Source: Chryseobacterium sp.
GTDB taxonomy: Bacteria > Bacteroidota > Bacteroidia > Flavobacteriales > Weeksellaceae
DNA length: 64,000 nucleotides
Assembly (NCBI GenBank): GCA_031286615.1
Contig: JAITUA010000015.1
Location: 434,001-498,000, forward strand
Direction: 5' to 3'
Shown here one piece after another: positions 17,140 through 25,899 of the stretch. Numbering within the stretch: position 1 is the stretch's first letter; the number at the start of each line of letters is the position of its first letter. The position numbers were made by a program, and so were the translations under genes. Under the pieces are notes generated by a model that ran no database searches, was not told the DNA's origin, and saw nothing but the letters and a program-made list of their open reading frames with translations.

Positions 17140-19401
17140 ATGGAGTTACAGAAATTTAATTACGACAACGATATTGTTAGGGCGTTTCTATATGCTACGA
17201 TCATATTCGGTCTGATCGGGTTTACCTTCGGTATAACGGCTGCACTGATGCTGTTTTATCCGGAATTGCCCGAGTTTTTGTTCGGAACTGATGATGCCAC
17301 GATACAGAGTCTGAGATCGGGCGGTATCCAGTCACTAATCAATACCCATGGTGCATTTGGTTTCGGAAGAATCAGGATGATTCACACCAACACGGTAATT
17401 TTTGCATTTGTCTGCAACAGTGTCTATACGGGAGTTTACTATTCATTGCCACGGCTTTTAAAAACTCCAATGGCAAGTCCTACCTTGTCATGGATCCATT
17501 TCTGGACATGGCAGATTATGATCATAGCGACATTTATTACCTTCTTTATGGGTATCAATACTTCCAAGGAGTATGCGGAACATGAATGGCCTATTGATAT
17601 TTTAATAACTTTTTCATGGGTTATTTTTGGTATTAATATGTTTATGACTATTGCAAGAAGGAGAGTTAGGCATCTCTATGTAGCGATATGGTTCTATATT
17701 GGAACATGGATAGGATTGGCCATGCTACATATCTTAAACAATCTGGAGATACCTTTATCCTTTACTGGCTGGAAATCGTATTCGATGTATGCGGGAGTAA
17801 AAGATGCACTGGTACAGTGGTGGTATGGTCACAATGCGGTAGCCTTTATCCTGACCACGCCTATTCTCGGACTGATGTATTATTTCCTTCCCAAGGCAGC
17901 GGAAAGACCTGTTTTTTCGTATAAACTTTCCATTATACATTTCTGGTCACTGATCTTTGTGTATATCTGGGCGGGTCCTCACCATTTACAGTATACGGCC
18001 CTTCCGGCATGGGCACAGGCTGTAGGTACTGGATTTTCGATCATGTTGATCGCTCCTTCCTGGGGAGGAATGTTGAACGGACTTCTTACCCTTCGTGGAG
18101 CATGGGATAAAGTCAGGGACAATCCGATCCTTAAATTTTTCGTAGTGGCGGTTACCTGCTATGGAATGGTAACATTTGAGGGTCCGCTTTTGGCTACCAA
18201 GAATATTAATAAGATCGGGCATTATACGGACTGGGTTATCGGACATGTACATTTAGGAGCCCTAGGCTGGAACGGTTTCATTGCCTTCGGAATGATCTAT
18301 TATCTGGTTCCAATCATGTGGAGAACGAAACTATGGTCCGTAAAGATGGCCAACTGGCATTTCTGGCTCGGTACACTGGGAGTAATATTCTATGCCGTAC
18401 CGATGTATATTTCAGGATTTACGCAGGGTCTGATGTGGAAACAGTTCAATCCAGATGGTACATTGATGTGGAAAAATTGGCTCGATACGGTAACAGCGAT
18501 CATTCCATATTATAAGATGAGATTTTTGGGCGGAGCCTTTTATATATCAGGTGCAATAATGATGCTTGTGAATGTTATTGCAACGATCAGGCACGGATCA
18601 TTCCAGAAGAGTGTACCTGCTGAGGCACCTGCACTTGCAGTTATTAGCAGCAAGAGAAAGGATGGTGAGGGAACGCATCTATGGATCGAAAGAACTCCTT
18701 ATCTGTTGAGTATATTATCCTTTTTGGTATTATCCATCGGAAGTGGTGTGGAGATTATTCCGACATTGTCACTAAAGGCAAGTGTACCTACTATTTCTGC
18801 GGTGAAGCCATATTCGCCTCTTGAACTTGAAGGGAGGGATATTTATATCCGAGAGGGTTGCAATGCCTGCCATTCACAGATGATCAGACCTTTCAGGGAC
18901 GAGATCGTTAGGTTTAACGGTAAGAACGGTGAATACTCCAAGGCAGGAGAATTTATATATGACAGGCCATTTCTTTGGGGGTCAAAGAGAACAGGACCTG
19001 ATCTTCATCGGGAGGGCGGTAAGAACCCAAGTTCATGGCATTACAAACACATGTACAACCCGAGGTCTACTTCTGCGGGATCCATTATGCCACGATATCC
19101 ATGGCTGATCAGCAATGATCTTGACAGATCAAAAATGGTTGATAAGATTGTGTTCATGAAGAAAGAATATGATGTACCATATACCAGAGCTGAGATAGAT
19201 TCAGCGAATTCATGGGCAGATAATCAAGCAGCGGAAATTGTGAAGGACATTTTCTCGGAGGCAAACGATCTGAAAGAGGCTTATGCAAAAAGACCGAAGG
19301 GGGAACTTGAGAAAAAAGAAATCGTCGCTCTAATTTCCTACCTACAGAGACTCGGAACGGACATAAAAACAACTGAAATTAAAACAGTAAGTAATAATTA
19401 A
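17140..19401 (+). CDS. ccoNO: cbb3-type cytochrome c oxidase, fused subunits I and II (CcoNO)
   Basis: From MELQKFNYDN the protein has 753 residues. The N-terminal ~480 residues are CcoN with heme/copper ligands in RMIHTNTVIFAF, WWYGHNAVAF, WAGPHHLQYTALPAW and DWVIGHVHLGALGW. The C-terminal part is CcoO with one membrane anchor and a c-type heme site CNACH at about residues 574-578, followed by SQMIRPFRDEIV. The fusion is the normal form in Bacteroidota. It reduces oxygen with high affinity and pumps protons. ccoQ follows, but no ccoP, ccoS or ccoG is present. Its codons look more GC-rich than the flanks. Confidence 0.93.
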   Translation: MELQKFNYDNDIVRAFLYATIIFGLIGFTFGITAALMLFYPELPEFLFGTDDATIQSLRSGGIQSLINTHGAFGFGRIRMIHTNTVIFAFVCNSVYTGVYYSLPRLLKTPMASPTLSWIHFWTWQIMIIATFITFFMGINTSKEYAEHEWPIDILITFSWVIFGINMFMTIARRRVRHLYVAIWFYIGTWIGLAMLHILNNLEIPLSFTGWKSYSMYAGVKDALVQWWYGHNAVAFILTTPILGLMYYFLPKAAERPVFSYKLSIIHFWSLIFVYIWAGPHHLQYTALPAWAQAVGTGFSIMLIAPSWGGMLNGLLTLRGAWDKVRDNPILKFFVVAVTCYGMVTFEGPLLATKNINKIGHYTDWVIGHVHLGALGWNGFIAFGMIYYLVPIMWRTKLWSVKMANWHFWLGTLGVIFYAVPMYISGFTQGLMWKQFNPDGTLMWKNWLDTVTAIIPYYKMRFLGGAFYISGAIMMLVNVIATIRHGSFQKSVPAEAPALAVISSKRKDGEGTHLWIERTPYLLSILSFLVLSIGSGVEIIPTLSLKASVPTISAVKPYSPLELEGRDIYIREGCNACHSQMIRPFRDEIVRFNGKNGEYSKAGEFIYDRPFLWGSKRTGPDLHREGGKNPSSWHYKHMYNPRSTSAGSIMPRYPWLISNDLDRSKMVDKIVFMKKEYDVPYTRAEIDSANSWADNQAAEIVKDIFSEANDLKEAYAKRPKGELEKKEIVALISYLQRLGTDIKTTEIKTVSNN

Positions 19402-19420
19402 CCAAATAACAGAATTCTTT

Positions 19421-19597
19421 ATGATACCACAGAATTTTAAGGATTTTTTAACCAATACTGACAATACTGGTTTATACCAGACAATAGCTCTCATATTCTT
19501 TATGATTTTTTTTATCTCGCTCATTGTACTGGTATTTAGCAAACCAAAAAAATACTATAAGGAGGTTTCAGAATTTCCGCTTGACGTGAACGATTGA
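19421..19597 (+). CDS. ccoQ: Small CcoQ/FixQ-like cbb3 oxidase subunit
   Basis: The 58-codon frame starts 19 bp after ccoNO: a short polar N-terminus (MIPQNFKDFLTNTDNTG), one membrane helix (IALIFFMIFFISLIVLVF) and a basic tail (SKPKKYYKEV). This is the layout of CcoQ, which stabilises the cbb3 complex. It is inferred from position, size and topology, since CcoQ sequences are poorly conserved. Confidence 0.75.
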   Translation: MIPQNFKDFLTNTDNTGLYQTIALIFFMIFFISLIVLVFSKPKKYYKEVSEFPLDVND

Positions 19598-19608
19598 TTG
19601 GTTTGCGC

Positions 19609-19682
19609 AATACAGTGGACACTCACCAACATTATTCACAATTCTATTTATTAATCTCATTATGAGTGCCACTGTATTTTTA
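19609..19682 (+). terminator. Long imperfect inverted repeat followed by T-run
   Basis: A 16-17-bp stem (AATACAGTGG... with ...CCACTGTATT, one bulged A) encloses a 37-base loop and is followed by T5. It starts 12 bp after ccoQ and fits a terminator, though the large loop could also be a vestige of a small inverted-repeat element. Confidence 0.5.
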
Positions 19683-19768
19683 ATACAATGAATAACTTGC
19701 TGATTGTTAAATATTATATATAGCAGATTTAAACTCCATATACAGTTAATTATTTATTTTGAACTGGG

Positions 19769-19800
19769 AGCTATCTATTTCACTATAGATAGCTTTTTTG
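19769..19800 (+). terminator. Rho-independent terminator
   Basis: AGCTATCTAT and ATAGATAGCT form a perfect 10-bp stem with a 6-base loop and a following TTTTT run. Confidence 0.8.
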
Positions 19801-19963
19801 TTAGTATATCATCCTGTATTATAAATTTCCGGTATTTATTTTTTAGGTCTCAAAAAATTCATGTCCGCAATTGTCAGATTCAAAGTAAAATTTGTCCGAT
19901 TGATCAAATTTTCAGAACAACACATATGAAAAAGTCCTGAAATTTGAATAAAAATAAACAGAT

Positions 19964-20920
19964 ATGAATAGTTTTTTTAAAAAAATAAAAACAAAAAATA
20001 TCCTGGTTATAGTGCTTGTTATTTTTATTGGAATTCAGTTTTACAGACCTGAAATCAAACAAGAACCCATAACCGGTGAGATTCATGTTCCCAGCGATGT
20101 AAGGGCTATCCTGCAGCGTTCTTGTTTTGACTGCCATTCCAATCAGACCGATTTGAAATGGTTTGATCAGATTGCTCCGGCTTACTGGCTGGTAGCAGAT
20201 CATATTAAAAAAGGGAAAGAGGGACTTAATTTCTCCGAATGGGATAAACTGGCTCCTCCGGCACAAAATGCAAAACTTTGGGAAGCTTTTAATCAGATTA
20301 AACTGAATGCAATGCCTCTTAAAAGCTATGAATTGCTTCACCCTGAAGCTAAGCTTTCTGAAAAAGATATCCAAATCCTGAAAAAATATTTGACTTCTCT
20401 TGCTCCAAAACAAAAACCTGATACAGCAAAGATTTCTGCCTATAACAAACAATTTCAGCAAGTCAATGCAATGCATACTACAGCGTCAAAACCATCATTC
20501 CCCACTGCACTAAATGGGATCAGCTATATTCCTGATTACAAAGACTGGAAGCCGATAAGCTCTACAGAGAGGCTGGATAATGGAACTATGCGTATCATAT
20601 TCGGAAATGATATTGCTGTAAAAGCGGCAAAGGAACATAAAACAAATCCATGGCCCGACGGAACCATATTCGCAAAAGTAGCATGGGACCAGATCATTGA
20701 CAGTGACGGCAATGTCACTACCGGAGCCTTTAAACAAGTGGAATATATGATCAAGGATTCTAAAAAATTTGCATCCACAAAAGGCTGGGGCTGGGCAAGA
20801 TTTTTATCACCCAAGCTTGAACCATATGGAAAAACAGCCGACTTTGCCAATGAGTGCATCAGCTGTCACCGTCCTATGAAAGACAATGATTTCGTATTTA
20901 CTTCTCCCATTAACCATTAA
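19964..20920 (+). CDS. Heme-binding domain / cytochrome P460 fusion protein
   Basis: The 318-residue protein has an N-terminal membrane/signal segment (ILVIVLVIFIGIQFY). A heme-binding domain follows with the c-type heme motif CFDCHSNQ and downstream LKWFDQIAPAYWLVADHI. The C-terminal cytochrome P460 domain (GTMRIIFGNDIAVKAA, PWPDGTIFAKVAW) ends with a second heme motif, CISCH, in NECISCHRPMKDNDFVF. P460 domains bind a lysine-cross-linked heme and in known cases oxidise hydroxylamine or detoxify NO species. It is exported. The lipoprotein at 20924 follows by 3 bp, so the two are one operon. Confidence 0.85.
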   Translation: MNSFFKKIKTKNILVIVLVIFIGIQFYRPEIKQEPITGEIHVPSDVRAILQRSCFDCHSNQTDLKWFDQIAPAYWLVADHIKKGKEGLNFSEWDKLAPPAQNAKLWEAFNQIKLNAMPLKSYELLHPEAKLSEKDIQILKKYLTSLAPKQKPDTAKISAYNKQFQQVNAMHTTASKPSFPTALNGISYIPDYKDWKPISSTERLDNGTMRIIFGNDIAVKAAKEHKTNPWPDGTIFAKVAWDQIIDSDGNVTTGAFKQVEYMIKDSKKFASTKGWGWARFLSPKLEPYGKTADFANECISCHRPMKDNDFVFTSPINH

Positions 20921-20923
20921 GCT

Positions 20924-21397
20924 ATGAAGAATCTAACTGTTTATTTAGTAATGTGTGTATTTGTGATGAGCTGCAGTGTCAAGCAAGAGTATGAACCAGT
21001 GAATGAAAATGCTTCCCTTCCTGAGAACTTTGATTTTAATGCAATGAACTTAAAGGTGGTAACCTCTTCTATTAACCATAAAGAACAGACCATGATGACA
21101 CTGTATGGTACTGATTCAGCGATTGATGAATTGGAAGATTATCCTGAAAAAAGTAATAATAAAGAAAGAATACTGGCGCTGATTACCTGGTCACAGAAAG
21201 AAGATCCCTATTGGTATGGAGCAAAAATCCCTGACCATCTTTTATCTGTAGAAGTTATCAAAAGCGGACTGCCATTTTCAGATAATTCCAATATCCAGTA
21301 TCAAAAATATGAAGGGAAAGAACTTAAGAAAGTAAATGCAGACGGAGCAGACAGAATCCGAACAATTCTGAGTATGAAACCTTCAATAATGCCTTAA
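20924..21397 (+). CDS. Lipoprotein of unknown function linked to the P460 cytochrome
   Basis: The 157-residue protein has a lipoprotein signal (MKNLTVYLVMCVFVMSC, lipobox VMSC with Cys17). The mature part contains ITWSQKEDPYWYGAKIPDHLLSVEVI and lacks heme motifs. It starts 3 bp after the P460 cytochrome and is probably its membrane-anchored partner. I do not recognise a named family. Confidence 0.72.
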   Translation: MKNLTVYLVMCVFVMSCSVKQEYEPVNENASLPENFDFNAMNLKVVTSSINHKEQTMMTLYGTDSAIDELEDYPEKSNNKERILALITWSQKEDPYWYGAKIPDHLLSVEVIKSGLPFSDNSNIQYQKYEGKELKKVNADGADRIRTILSMKPSIMP

Positions 21398-21452
21398 AAA
21401 AGGATTTTAAAATCACATATAAAAAATAATATTCATTAAAAACTATTAAAAA

Positions 21453-22346
21453 ATGGGAAAATTTACATTCAGTTCAAGTTTAGTAACAGGATGCATTTCA
21501 GCAGTATTGCTGCTTTTCACTTCCGTCGCATGTTCAAAGGATAATCAGGATGAATCGTCTGATCCTGCCGTTAAAGAAGTACAGTTGAGGAATGATGCCA
21601 GCCTTGGAAGTATATTAACAGATAAGGAGGGGCATACACTTTATTATTTTGCCAATGATGCTACTGCCGCAAACAATTGCACCGGGGGATGTGAACCGAT
21701 ATGGCCCATCTTCAATGTGGATAATCTTTCACCTGAAAAATTGGGAGCAGGATTAGAACTTTCTGATTTTACAACAATAACGACGGGCTCAGGGAAAAAG
21801 CAGGTAACCTACAAAGGAAGACCTCTTTATTACTATGCACCTTTGGTAAATGGAACAAATGTGAAAGAAGATGCCGGAAAAACAGGTGGGGAAAATATCG
21901 GAGGAGTATGGTTTGTGGCAAAACCTGATTATACGATTATGCTTACCAATGCACAGCTTGTAGGGCATGATGGAAAAAACTATACATCAACTTATATGGA
22001 AGGTACAGGAAAAACATTATATTTTACAGATGCCAAAGGAGTAACATTATATACCTTTAAGAATGATAAGCAAAACAAAAATAATTTTACGGCCTCTGAT
22101 TTCTCTAATAACGGAGTTTGGCCCATTTATGAAACAGATAAAATAGTAGTTCCTTCAGGACTGGATAAAACACTTTTCGGATCCATTACAGTATTCGGAA
22201 GAAAACAACTTACTTATAAAGGATGGCCTCTGTACTATTTTGGTCAGGATAATATGGTAATGGGATCTAATAAAGGGAGTTCATTTCCTTCTCCAGGTGG
22301 TATATGGCCGGTACCGGTGAAGAATATGGCAGCAGCTATGCCTTAA
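21453..22346 (+). CDS. Lipoprotein with two repeated COG4315-type domains
   Basis: The 297-residue protein has a lipoprotein signal (LLLFTSVACSKD) and repeats of the secreted family with the Yx(FWY)xxD motif: GHTLYYFANDATAANNC...CEPIWPIF, then YKGRPLYYYAPL, and a second copy with GKTLYFTDAKGVTLYTFKND and GWPLYYFGQDN. Proteins of this family are of unknown role and are often near cytochromes or peroxide-stress genes. Here it follows the P460 pair by 55 bp, which suggests a shared redox context. Confidence 0.82.
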   Translation: MGKFTFSSSLVTGCISAVLLLFTSVACSKDNQDESSDPAVKEVQLRNDASLGSILTDKEGHTLYYFANDATAANNCTGGCEPIWPIFNVDNLSPEKLGAGLELSDFTTITTGSGKKQVTYKGRPLYYYAPLVNGTNVKEDAGKTGGENIGGVWFVAKPDYTIMLTNAQLVGHDGKNYTSTYMEGTGKTLYFTDAKGVTLYTFKNDKQNKNNFTASDFSNNGVWPIYETDKIVVPSGLDKTLFGSITVFGRKQLTYKGWPLYYFGQDNMVMGSNKGSSFPSPGGIWPVPVKNMAAAMP

Positions 22347-22372
22347 TTTTTTGTTTTTATAGAAATCTCAGT

Positions 22373-22413
22373 GCTAAATAGCGGACGTGCTGCCGTGCCG
22401 TTATTTAGCTTTT
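22373..22413 (+). terminator. Terminator after the COG4315 lipoprotein gene
   Basis: GCTAAATAGCGG and CCGTTATTTAGC form a 12-bp stem with one G-U pair and a 12-13-base loop, then TTTTG. It separates the lipoprotein from the kinase gene. Confidence 0.65.
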
Positions 22414-22414
22414 G

Positions 22415-22422
22415 TATCTTTG
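22415..22422 (+). promoter_or_regulatory. Possible promoter of the LytS-like kinase operon
   Basis: TATCTTTG fits the -7 consensus TAnnTTTG, 28 bp before the kinase ATG. It lies right after the upstream terminator. Confidence 0.45.
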
Positions 22423-22450
22423 TGACTGCTTAACTGCCTGATTTTTATTT

Positions 22451-23503
22451 ATGATCTATGCAAAATATATAAACACCAACGGAAGAAAGATATTCAGGAT
22501 TGATCCGAGAATTATTCTATTTAGCGCTCTTTTTATGGGAATTCTGGCTTCATTGCCCAAAGTACTCCGCATGCATATTACCTTGGGAGAGCTGATGGTG
22601 GACTTTTCCATTTCATTTTTGTACTCTTTATTTGTATGGTATTTTAATATCTACAGTCTGCCTAAGTTTTCTATTCAGAATATATCAACAAGCTTTTTCA
22701 ATAAAAAGCTTGTGGTCAGCCTTTCTCTGGGAGTTGTAATGATGGCGGCCATAGTGCTTATTCATCATATTATCTTTCCAAAGTATGGATTCAATACCAT
22801 GGTAGTAATGTACGAATTCAGAGGAATACTGATTAATCTTACGATTTATATGTTTCTGTATCTTTTGTATCAGACGTATAATTCACAGCAGATCAAATTT
22901 GAGCTGGAACAGATCAGAACAGATAATCTCAATGCTCAATATGAACTGCTGAAACAGCAGATTAATCCCCATTTTTTATTCAATAGTCTCAATACGCTGA
23001 AGTCTATGATTGATATAAAAGATGAGAATTCCGGAGATTTTGTGGTCAGGCTTGCGGATTTCTATCGTTTTACTTTAGACAATAGAAAAATGGATCTCAT
23101 TCCCTTAAAAAAGGAACTTGCAATACTGGATGCCTATGTTTTTCTTTTAACATCAAGATTTGAAGACGGCATAGAGTTTAAGATAGATATTCCTGAAGAA
23201 ATATTAAATTCTCACATTCCTCCATTTACGCTGCAGCTGCTATGTGAAAATTGTATCAAACATAATATCGTGTCACTGGCACATCCGTTAGTCATAAAGC
23301 TATACAGTGAAGATGGGTATATTATTATTGAAAACAATTTCCAGCCCAAAAATATTCCACAGGAATCTGCAGGGATAGGCATTGAAAACATCAGAGAACG
23401 TTACAAACATTTTGCTGAAAAAGAGCTGACCATATTGCAGAATGATCTTAATTTCACAGTCAAATTACCCATAGTACATGAAAGTTTTAGTAATAGAAGA
23501 TGA
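22451..23503 (+). CDS. LytS/YehU-type sensor histidine kinase
   Basis: The 350-residue protein has about four membrane helices in residues 20-140, a coiled region, and a His_kinase domain with the phospho-acceptor His in QQINPHFLFNSLNTL. An ATPase part follows, with the N-box-like LLCENCIKHNIV and the G-box-like AGIGIENIRERY. The gene overlaps the LytTR regulator by 26 bp, so they form a two-component pair. The signal sensed is unknown; no periplasmic domain of size is present. Confidence 0.93.
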   Translation: MIYAKYINTNGRKIFRIDPRIILFSALFMGILASLPKVLRMHITLGELMVDFSISFLYSLFVWYFNIYSLPKFSIQNISTSFFNKKLVVSLSLGVVMMAAIVLIHHIIFPKYGFNTMVVMYEFRGILINLTIYMFLYLLYQTYNSQQIKFELEQIRTDNLNAQYELLKQQINPHFLFNSLNTLKSMIDIKDENSGDFVVRLADFYRFTLDNRKMDLIPLKKELAILDAYVFLLTSRFEDGIEFKIDIPEEILNSHIPPFTLQLLCENCIKHNIVSLAHPLVIKLYSEDGYIIIENNFQPKNIPQESAGIGIENIRERYKHFAEKELTILQNDLNFTVKLPIVHESFSNRR

Positions 23504-24245
23504 GATCAAAACCGCAAAGGCATTGGGACGGATGATTGTTGCGGTACAACCGGAAGCTACCATAGTGCAGTATATTGAAAGTGTTGCTATGGCTGTTGAA
23601 TATCTTTCAGGTACTGAGATTCCGGATGTGATATTTATGGATATTCAGCTGGCAGATGGAAACTGTTTTGAAATATTCAGTCAGGTCAGGATAAAAGTTC
23701 CTGTTATTTTCTGTACTGCTTTTGATGAATATGCCCTAGAAGCCTTTAAAAGTAACGGAGTAGATTATATTTTAAAACCTTTTGAGAAAAAAGATATTCA
23801 GTCAGCTTTTGACAAAATCATTAATCTTAAAAATTTTTTTCAGCATGCTCCTTCATCTGATCGGAAACTGGAAGATATCCTGAACACCCTTACCACCGGA
23901 AGAGGAAAAACCAATTTCCTTGTGTTTTCCAACAATAAATACAATAATATTCCTGTCGATAGAATTGCCTGCTTTTACAGCCAGTTCGGAAGTACGGTAC
24001 TGGTGACTTTTGATCAGAAAGAATATTCTATTCCACAGTCATTGGATGAAATAGGACAATTGGTTTCAGGGGCTCAATTCTTCAGGATCAATAGACAATA
24101 CCTGATCAATTTTACAGCCATTGTTGAAGTGGAACATTATTTCTCACGCAAACTCCTTGTTAGCATGAAAATTACAACTCCTGAAAAGCCATTGGTTACC
24201 AAAGACAAGGCTTCCCGATTTCTTCAGTGGCTTGAAGAACGGTAA
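23478..24245 (+). CDS. LytTR-type response regulator
   Basis: The 255-residue protein has an N-terminal receiver domain (acidic VIEDE, phospho-acceptor Asp in VIFMDIQLADG, conserved Lys in YILKPFEKKDI) and a C-terminal LytTR DNA-binding domain (IPVDRIACFYSQFGSTVLVTF, FFRINRQYLINF). It is the partner of the overlapping kinase gene. Targets are not evident. The stop is followed by about 145 bp before another regulator gene. Confidence 0.94.
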   Translation: MKVLVIEDEIKTAKALGRMIVAVQPEATIVQYIESVAMAVEYLSGTEIPDVIFMDIQLADGNCFEIFSQVRIKVPVIFCTAFDEYALEAFKSNGVDYILKPFEKKDIQSAFDKIINLKNFFQHAPSSDRKLEDILNTLTTGRGKTNFLVFSNNKYNNIPVDRIACFYSQFGSTVLVTFDQKEYSIPQSLDEIGQLVSGAQFFRINRQYLINFTAIVEVEHYFSRKLLVSMKITTPEKPLVTKDKASRFLQWLEER

Positions 24246-24390
24246 AATAATCAATTAAAAATAATACATACAAAATAAATCTCTGATTAACATTGGAGAA
24301 AGCTAATGTTTTGCCCAATCAGAAGTAATTTCCGGAAAGCAGAAATATAAAAACAGAAATAGATTATTACTAAATAAAGAACAATCAAAT

Positions 24391-25062
24391 ATGGAGCAAA
24401 AAAATAATATTGTAAACGGGTTTATTAGCCGTAAATTTGGTTTTCTTGGAGAGAGTTTTCTGGAAGAGATTAGAACTCATGGTATCCATGAAAAAATAGA
24501 GGCCCGACAAGAAATTATCAGAGAAGGTGATCGCGTTAAGTATGTTTTGTTTTTAATAAAAGGTGCTATTAAAGTCTACTCTCTGAATGATGGCCGTGAA
24601 CTTGTATATTATTATATTGGTGATGAAGAAAACTGTCTGATGACTTTTTCGTCAATTTTTAATGATAACATAAGTAAAGTATATGCTACTACGGAAGAAC
24701 ACTCTGAAGTTCTTCTTGTTCCTCTGGCAGTGATGAACAGGTGGTTGGTAGCGTTTCCTGCCATTAATACCATATTTTTTCATGAATATGAAAAGAGATT
24801 TTCAGCGGTAATGGATATGATCAACGAAGCGATGTTCCATCATCTGGACATCAGAGTTATTAATTATATTAAACGAAAAGTGATTTTAGCGGAAAATCAG
24901 CCTGTAAAAATCAAGCATAGAGAAATAGCAGGAAGTTTAGGGACTTCAAGGGAAGTGGTGAGCAGAGTACTGAAAAAAATTGAAAATGAAGGAAAGATCT
25001 TTAAAGATGAAGAAGGAAGAATAATGGCAGCAGATCAGATGCTTACCTCATTAAATAAATAA
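24391..25062 (+). CDS. Crp/Fnr-family transcription regulator
   Basis: The 223-residue protein has a cNMP-binding-like roll (RQEIIREGDRVKYVLFLIKGAIKVYSLNDGRELVYYYIGDEENC) and a winged helix with the helix-turn-helix IKHREIAGSLGTSREVVSRVLKKIE. There is no Fnr-type cysteine cluster. It precedes an exported glutathione peroxidase gene by 36 bp and could be in the same transcript. It is one of four Crp-type proteins in the window, any of which could bind the TTGA-N6-TCAA boxes. Confidence 0.93.
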   Translation: MEQKNNIVNGFISRKFGFLGESFLEEIRTHGIHEKIEARQEIIREGDRVKYVLFLIKGAIKVYSLNDGRELVYYYIGDEENCLMTFSSIFNDNISKVYATTEEHSEVLLVPLAVMNRWLVAFPAINTIFFHEYEKRFSAVMDMINEAMFHHLDIRVINYIKRKVILAENQPVKIKHREIAGSLGTSREVVSRVLKKIENEGKIFKDEEGRIMAADQMLTSLNK

Positions 25063-25098
25063 TCTGAGTTTTATAAATTAATAGTAAAATCTTTTTAA

Positions 25099-25665
25099 AT
25101 GAAAAAAATACTTTTTATCGGAATGGTGCTTATAGGAATCATAAGCCTTTCATCATTTATTAAATCAGATGATTCTACAGGCCCAAAACCTGCAAAATCA
25201 ATCTATGATTTTAAGATTGAATCCATAGACGGCGGAAAAATTGATTTTTCTGATTACAAAGGGAAATACATTCTTATTGTAAACACTGCATCCAAGTGCG
25301 GATATACTCCTCAATACAAAGGATTGGAGCAGCTTTACAAAGAGTATGGTGACAAACTGGTTGTCGTAGGTTTTCCATCTGATAATTTTGCAGATCAGGA
25401 GTTTCATGACAATGTGGAAATCAAATCTTTTTGTGAAAAAAATTATGGAGTAACCTTTCCCCTTACCACCGCTGTAGATGTAAAAGGTTCAAAAATCACT
25501 CCGGTATTTGATTATCTTACCCACAAGTCTCAAAATGGAGTAATGGATGCAAAAATAAGCTGGAATTTCAACAAGTTCCTGATCAGCCCCGAAGGAAAAT
25601 TACTGGAATATTTTGACTCTAAAGTAGTTCCTGAAAGTGAAAAAATCACTCATTATTTTAAATAA
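25099..25665 (+). CDS. Exported glutathione-peroxidase-family protein
   Basis: The 188-residue protein has an N-terminal membrane/signal segment (ILFIGMVLIGIISLSSF) and a GPx fold. The peroxidatic cysteine is in NTASKCGYTPQYKGLEQLY; further family blocks are VVGFPSDNFADQE and the Trp/Asn of ISWNFNKFLIS. It is a cysteine, not selenocysteine, enzyme and, like bacterial homologues, probably uses thioredoxin. It adds a further exported peroxide defence to the Prx/Msr set at the window start. Confidence 0.92.
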   Translation: MKKILFIGMVLIGIISLSSFIKSDDSTGPKPAKSIYDFKIESIDGGKIDFSDYKGKYILIVNTASKCGYTPQYKGLEQLYKEYGDKLVVVGFPSDNFADQEFHDNVEIKSFCEKNYGVTFPLTTAVDVKGSKITPVFDYLTHKSQNGVMDAKISWNFNKFLISPEGKLLEYFDSKVVPESEKITHYFK

Positions 25666-25681
25666 TATAATAAGGGAATGA

Positions 25682-25714
25682 TTGAGGCAATTGGAAATAT
25701 TCTTCTTGCCTCAA
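25682..25714 (+). terminator. Hairpin after the glutathione peroxidase gene
   Basis: TTGAGGCAA and TTGCCTCAA form a perfect 9-bp stem with a 15-base loop, 16 bases after the stop. No T-run follows, so efficiency is uncertain. Confidence 0.5.
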
Positions 25715-25899
25715 AGACGTTAAAGGAAATTATTATAGGCTATAACTTAGCTAAGTATACCAATCTTTACAGGGCTTTTAAAAGATGTGTTATCAATCTA
25801 ACCAAAATTTTAAGATTGGTTAACAAGCAATATTTGAATTTTTATCCAAAATATAATAATAGAATCAGCAAAGGTCTATATAATTTTAACACATTATGA

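Larger units (their letters stand above)
19598..19963. other. Non-coding gap after ccoQ
   Basis: No credible gene. It holds two hairpins (19609-19682 and 19769-19800). ccoP would be expected here in a complete cluster and is absent. Confidence 0.6.

Noticed and set aside
19704-19940. 78-codon frame downstream of ccoQ, considered as ccoP remnant
   Set aside because: No heme CxxCH motif; it spans a clear terminator.
25678-25899. 73-codon frame after the glutathione peroxidase gene
   Set aside because: It runs through a 9-bp terminator-like hairpin and has no recognisable domain.
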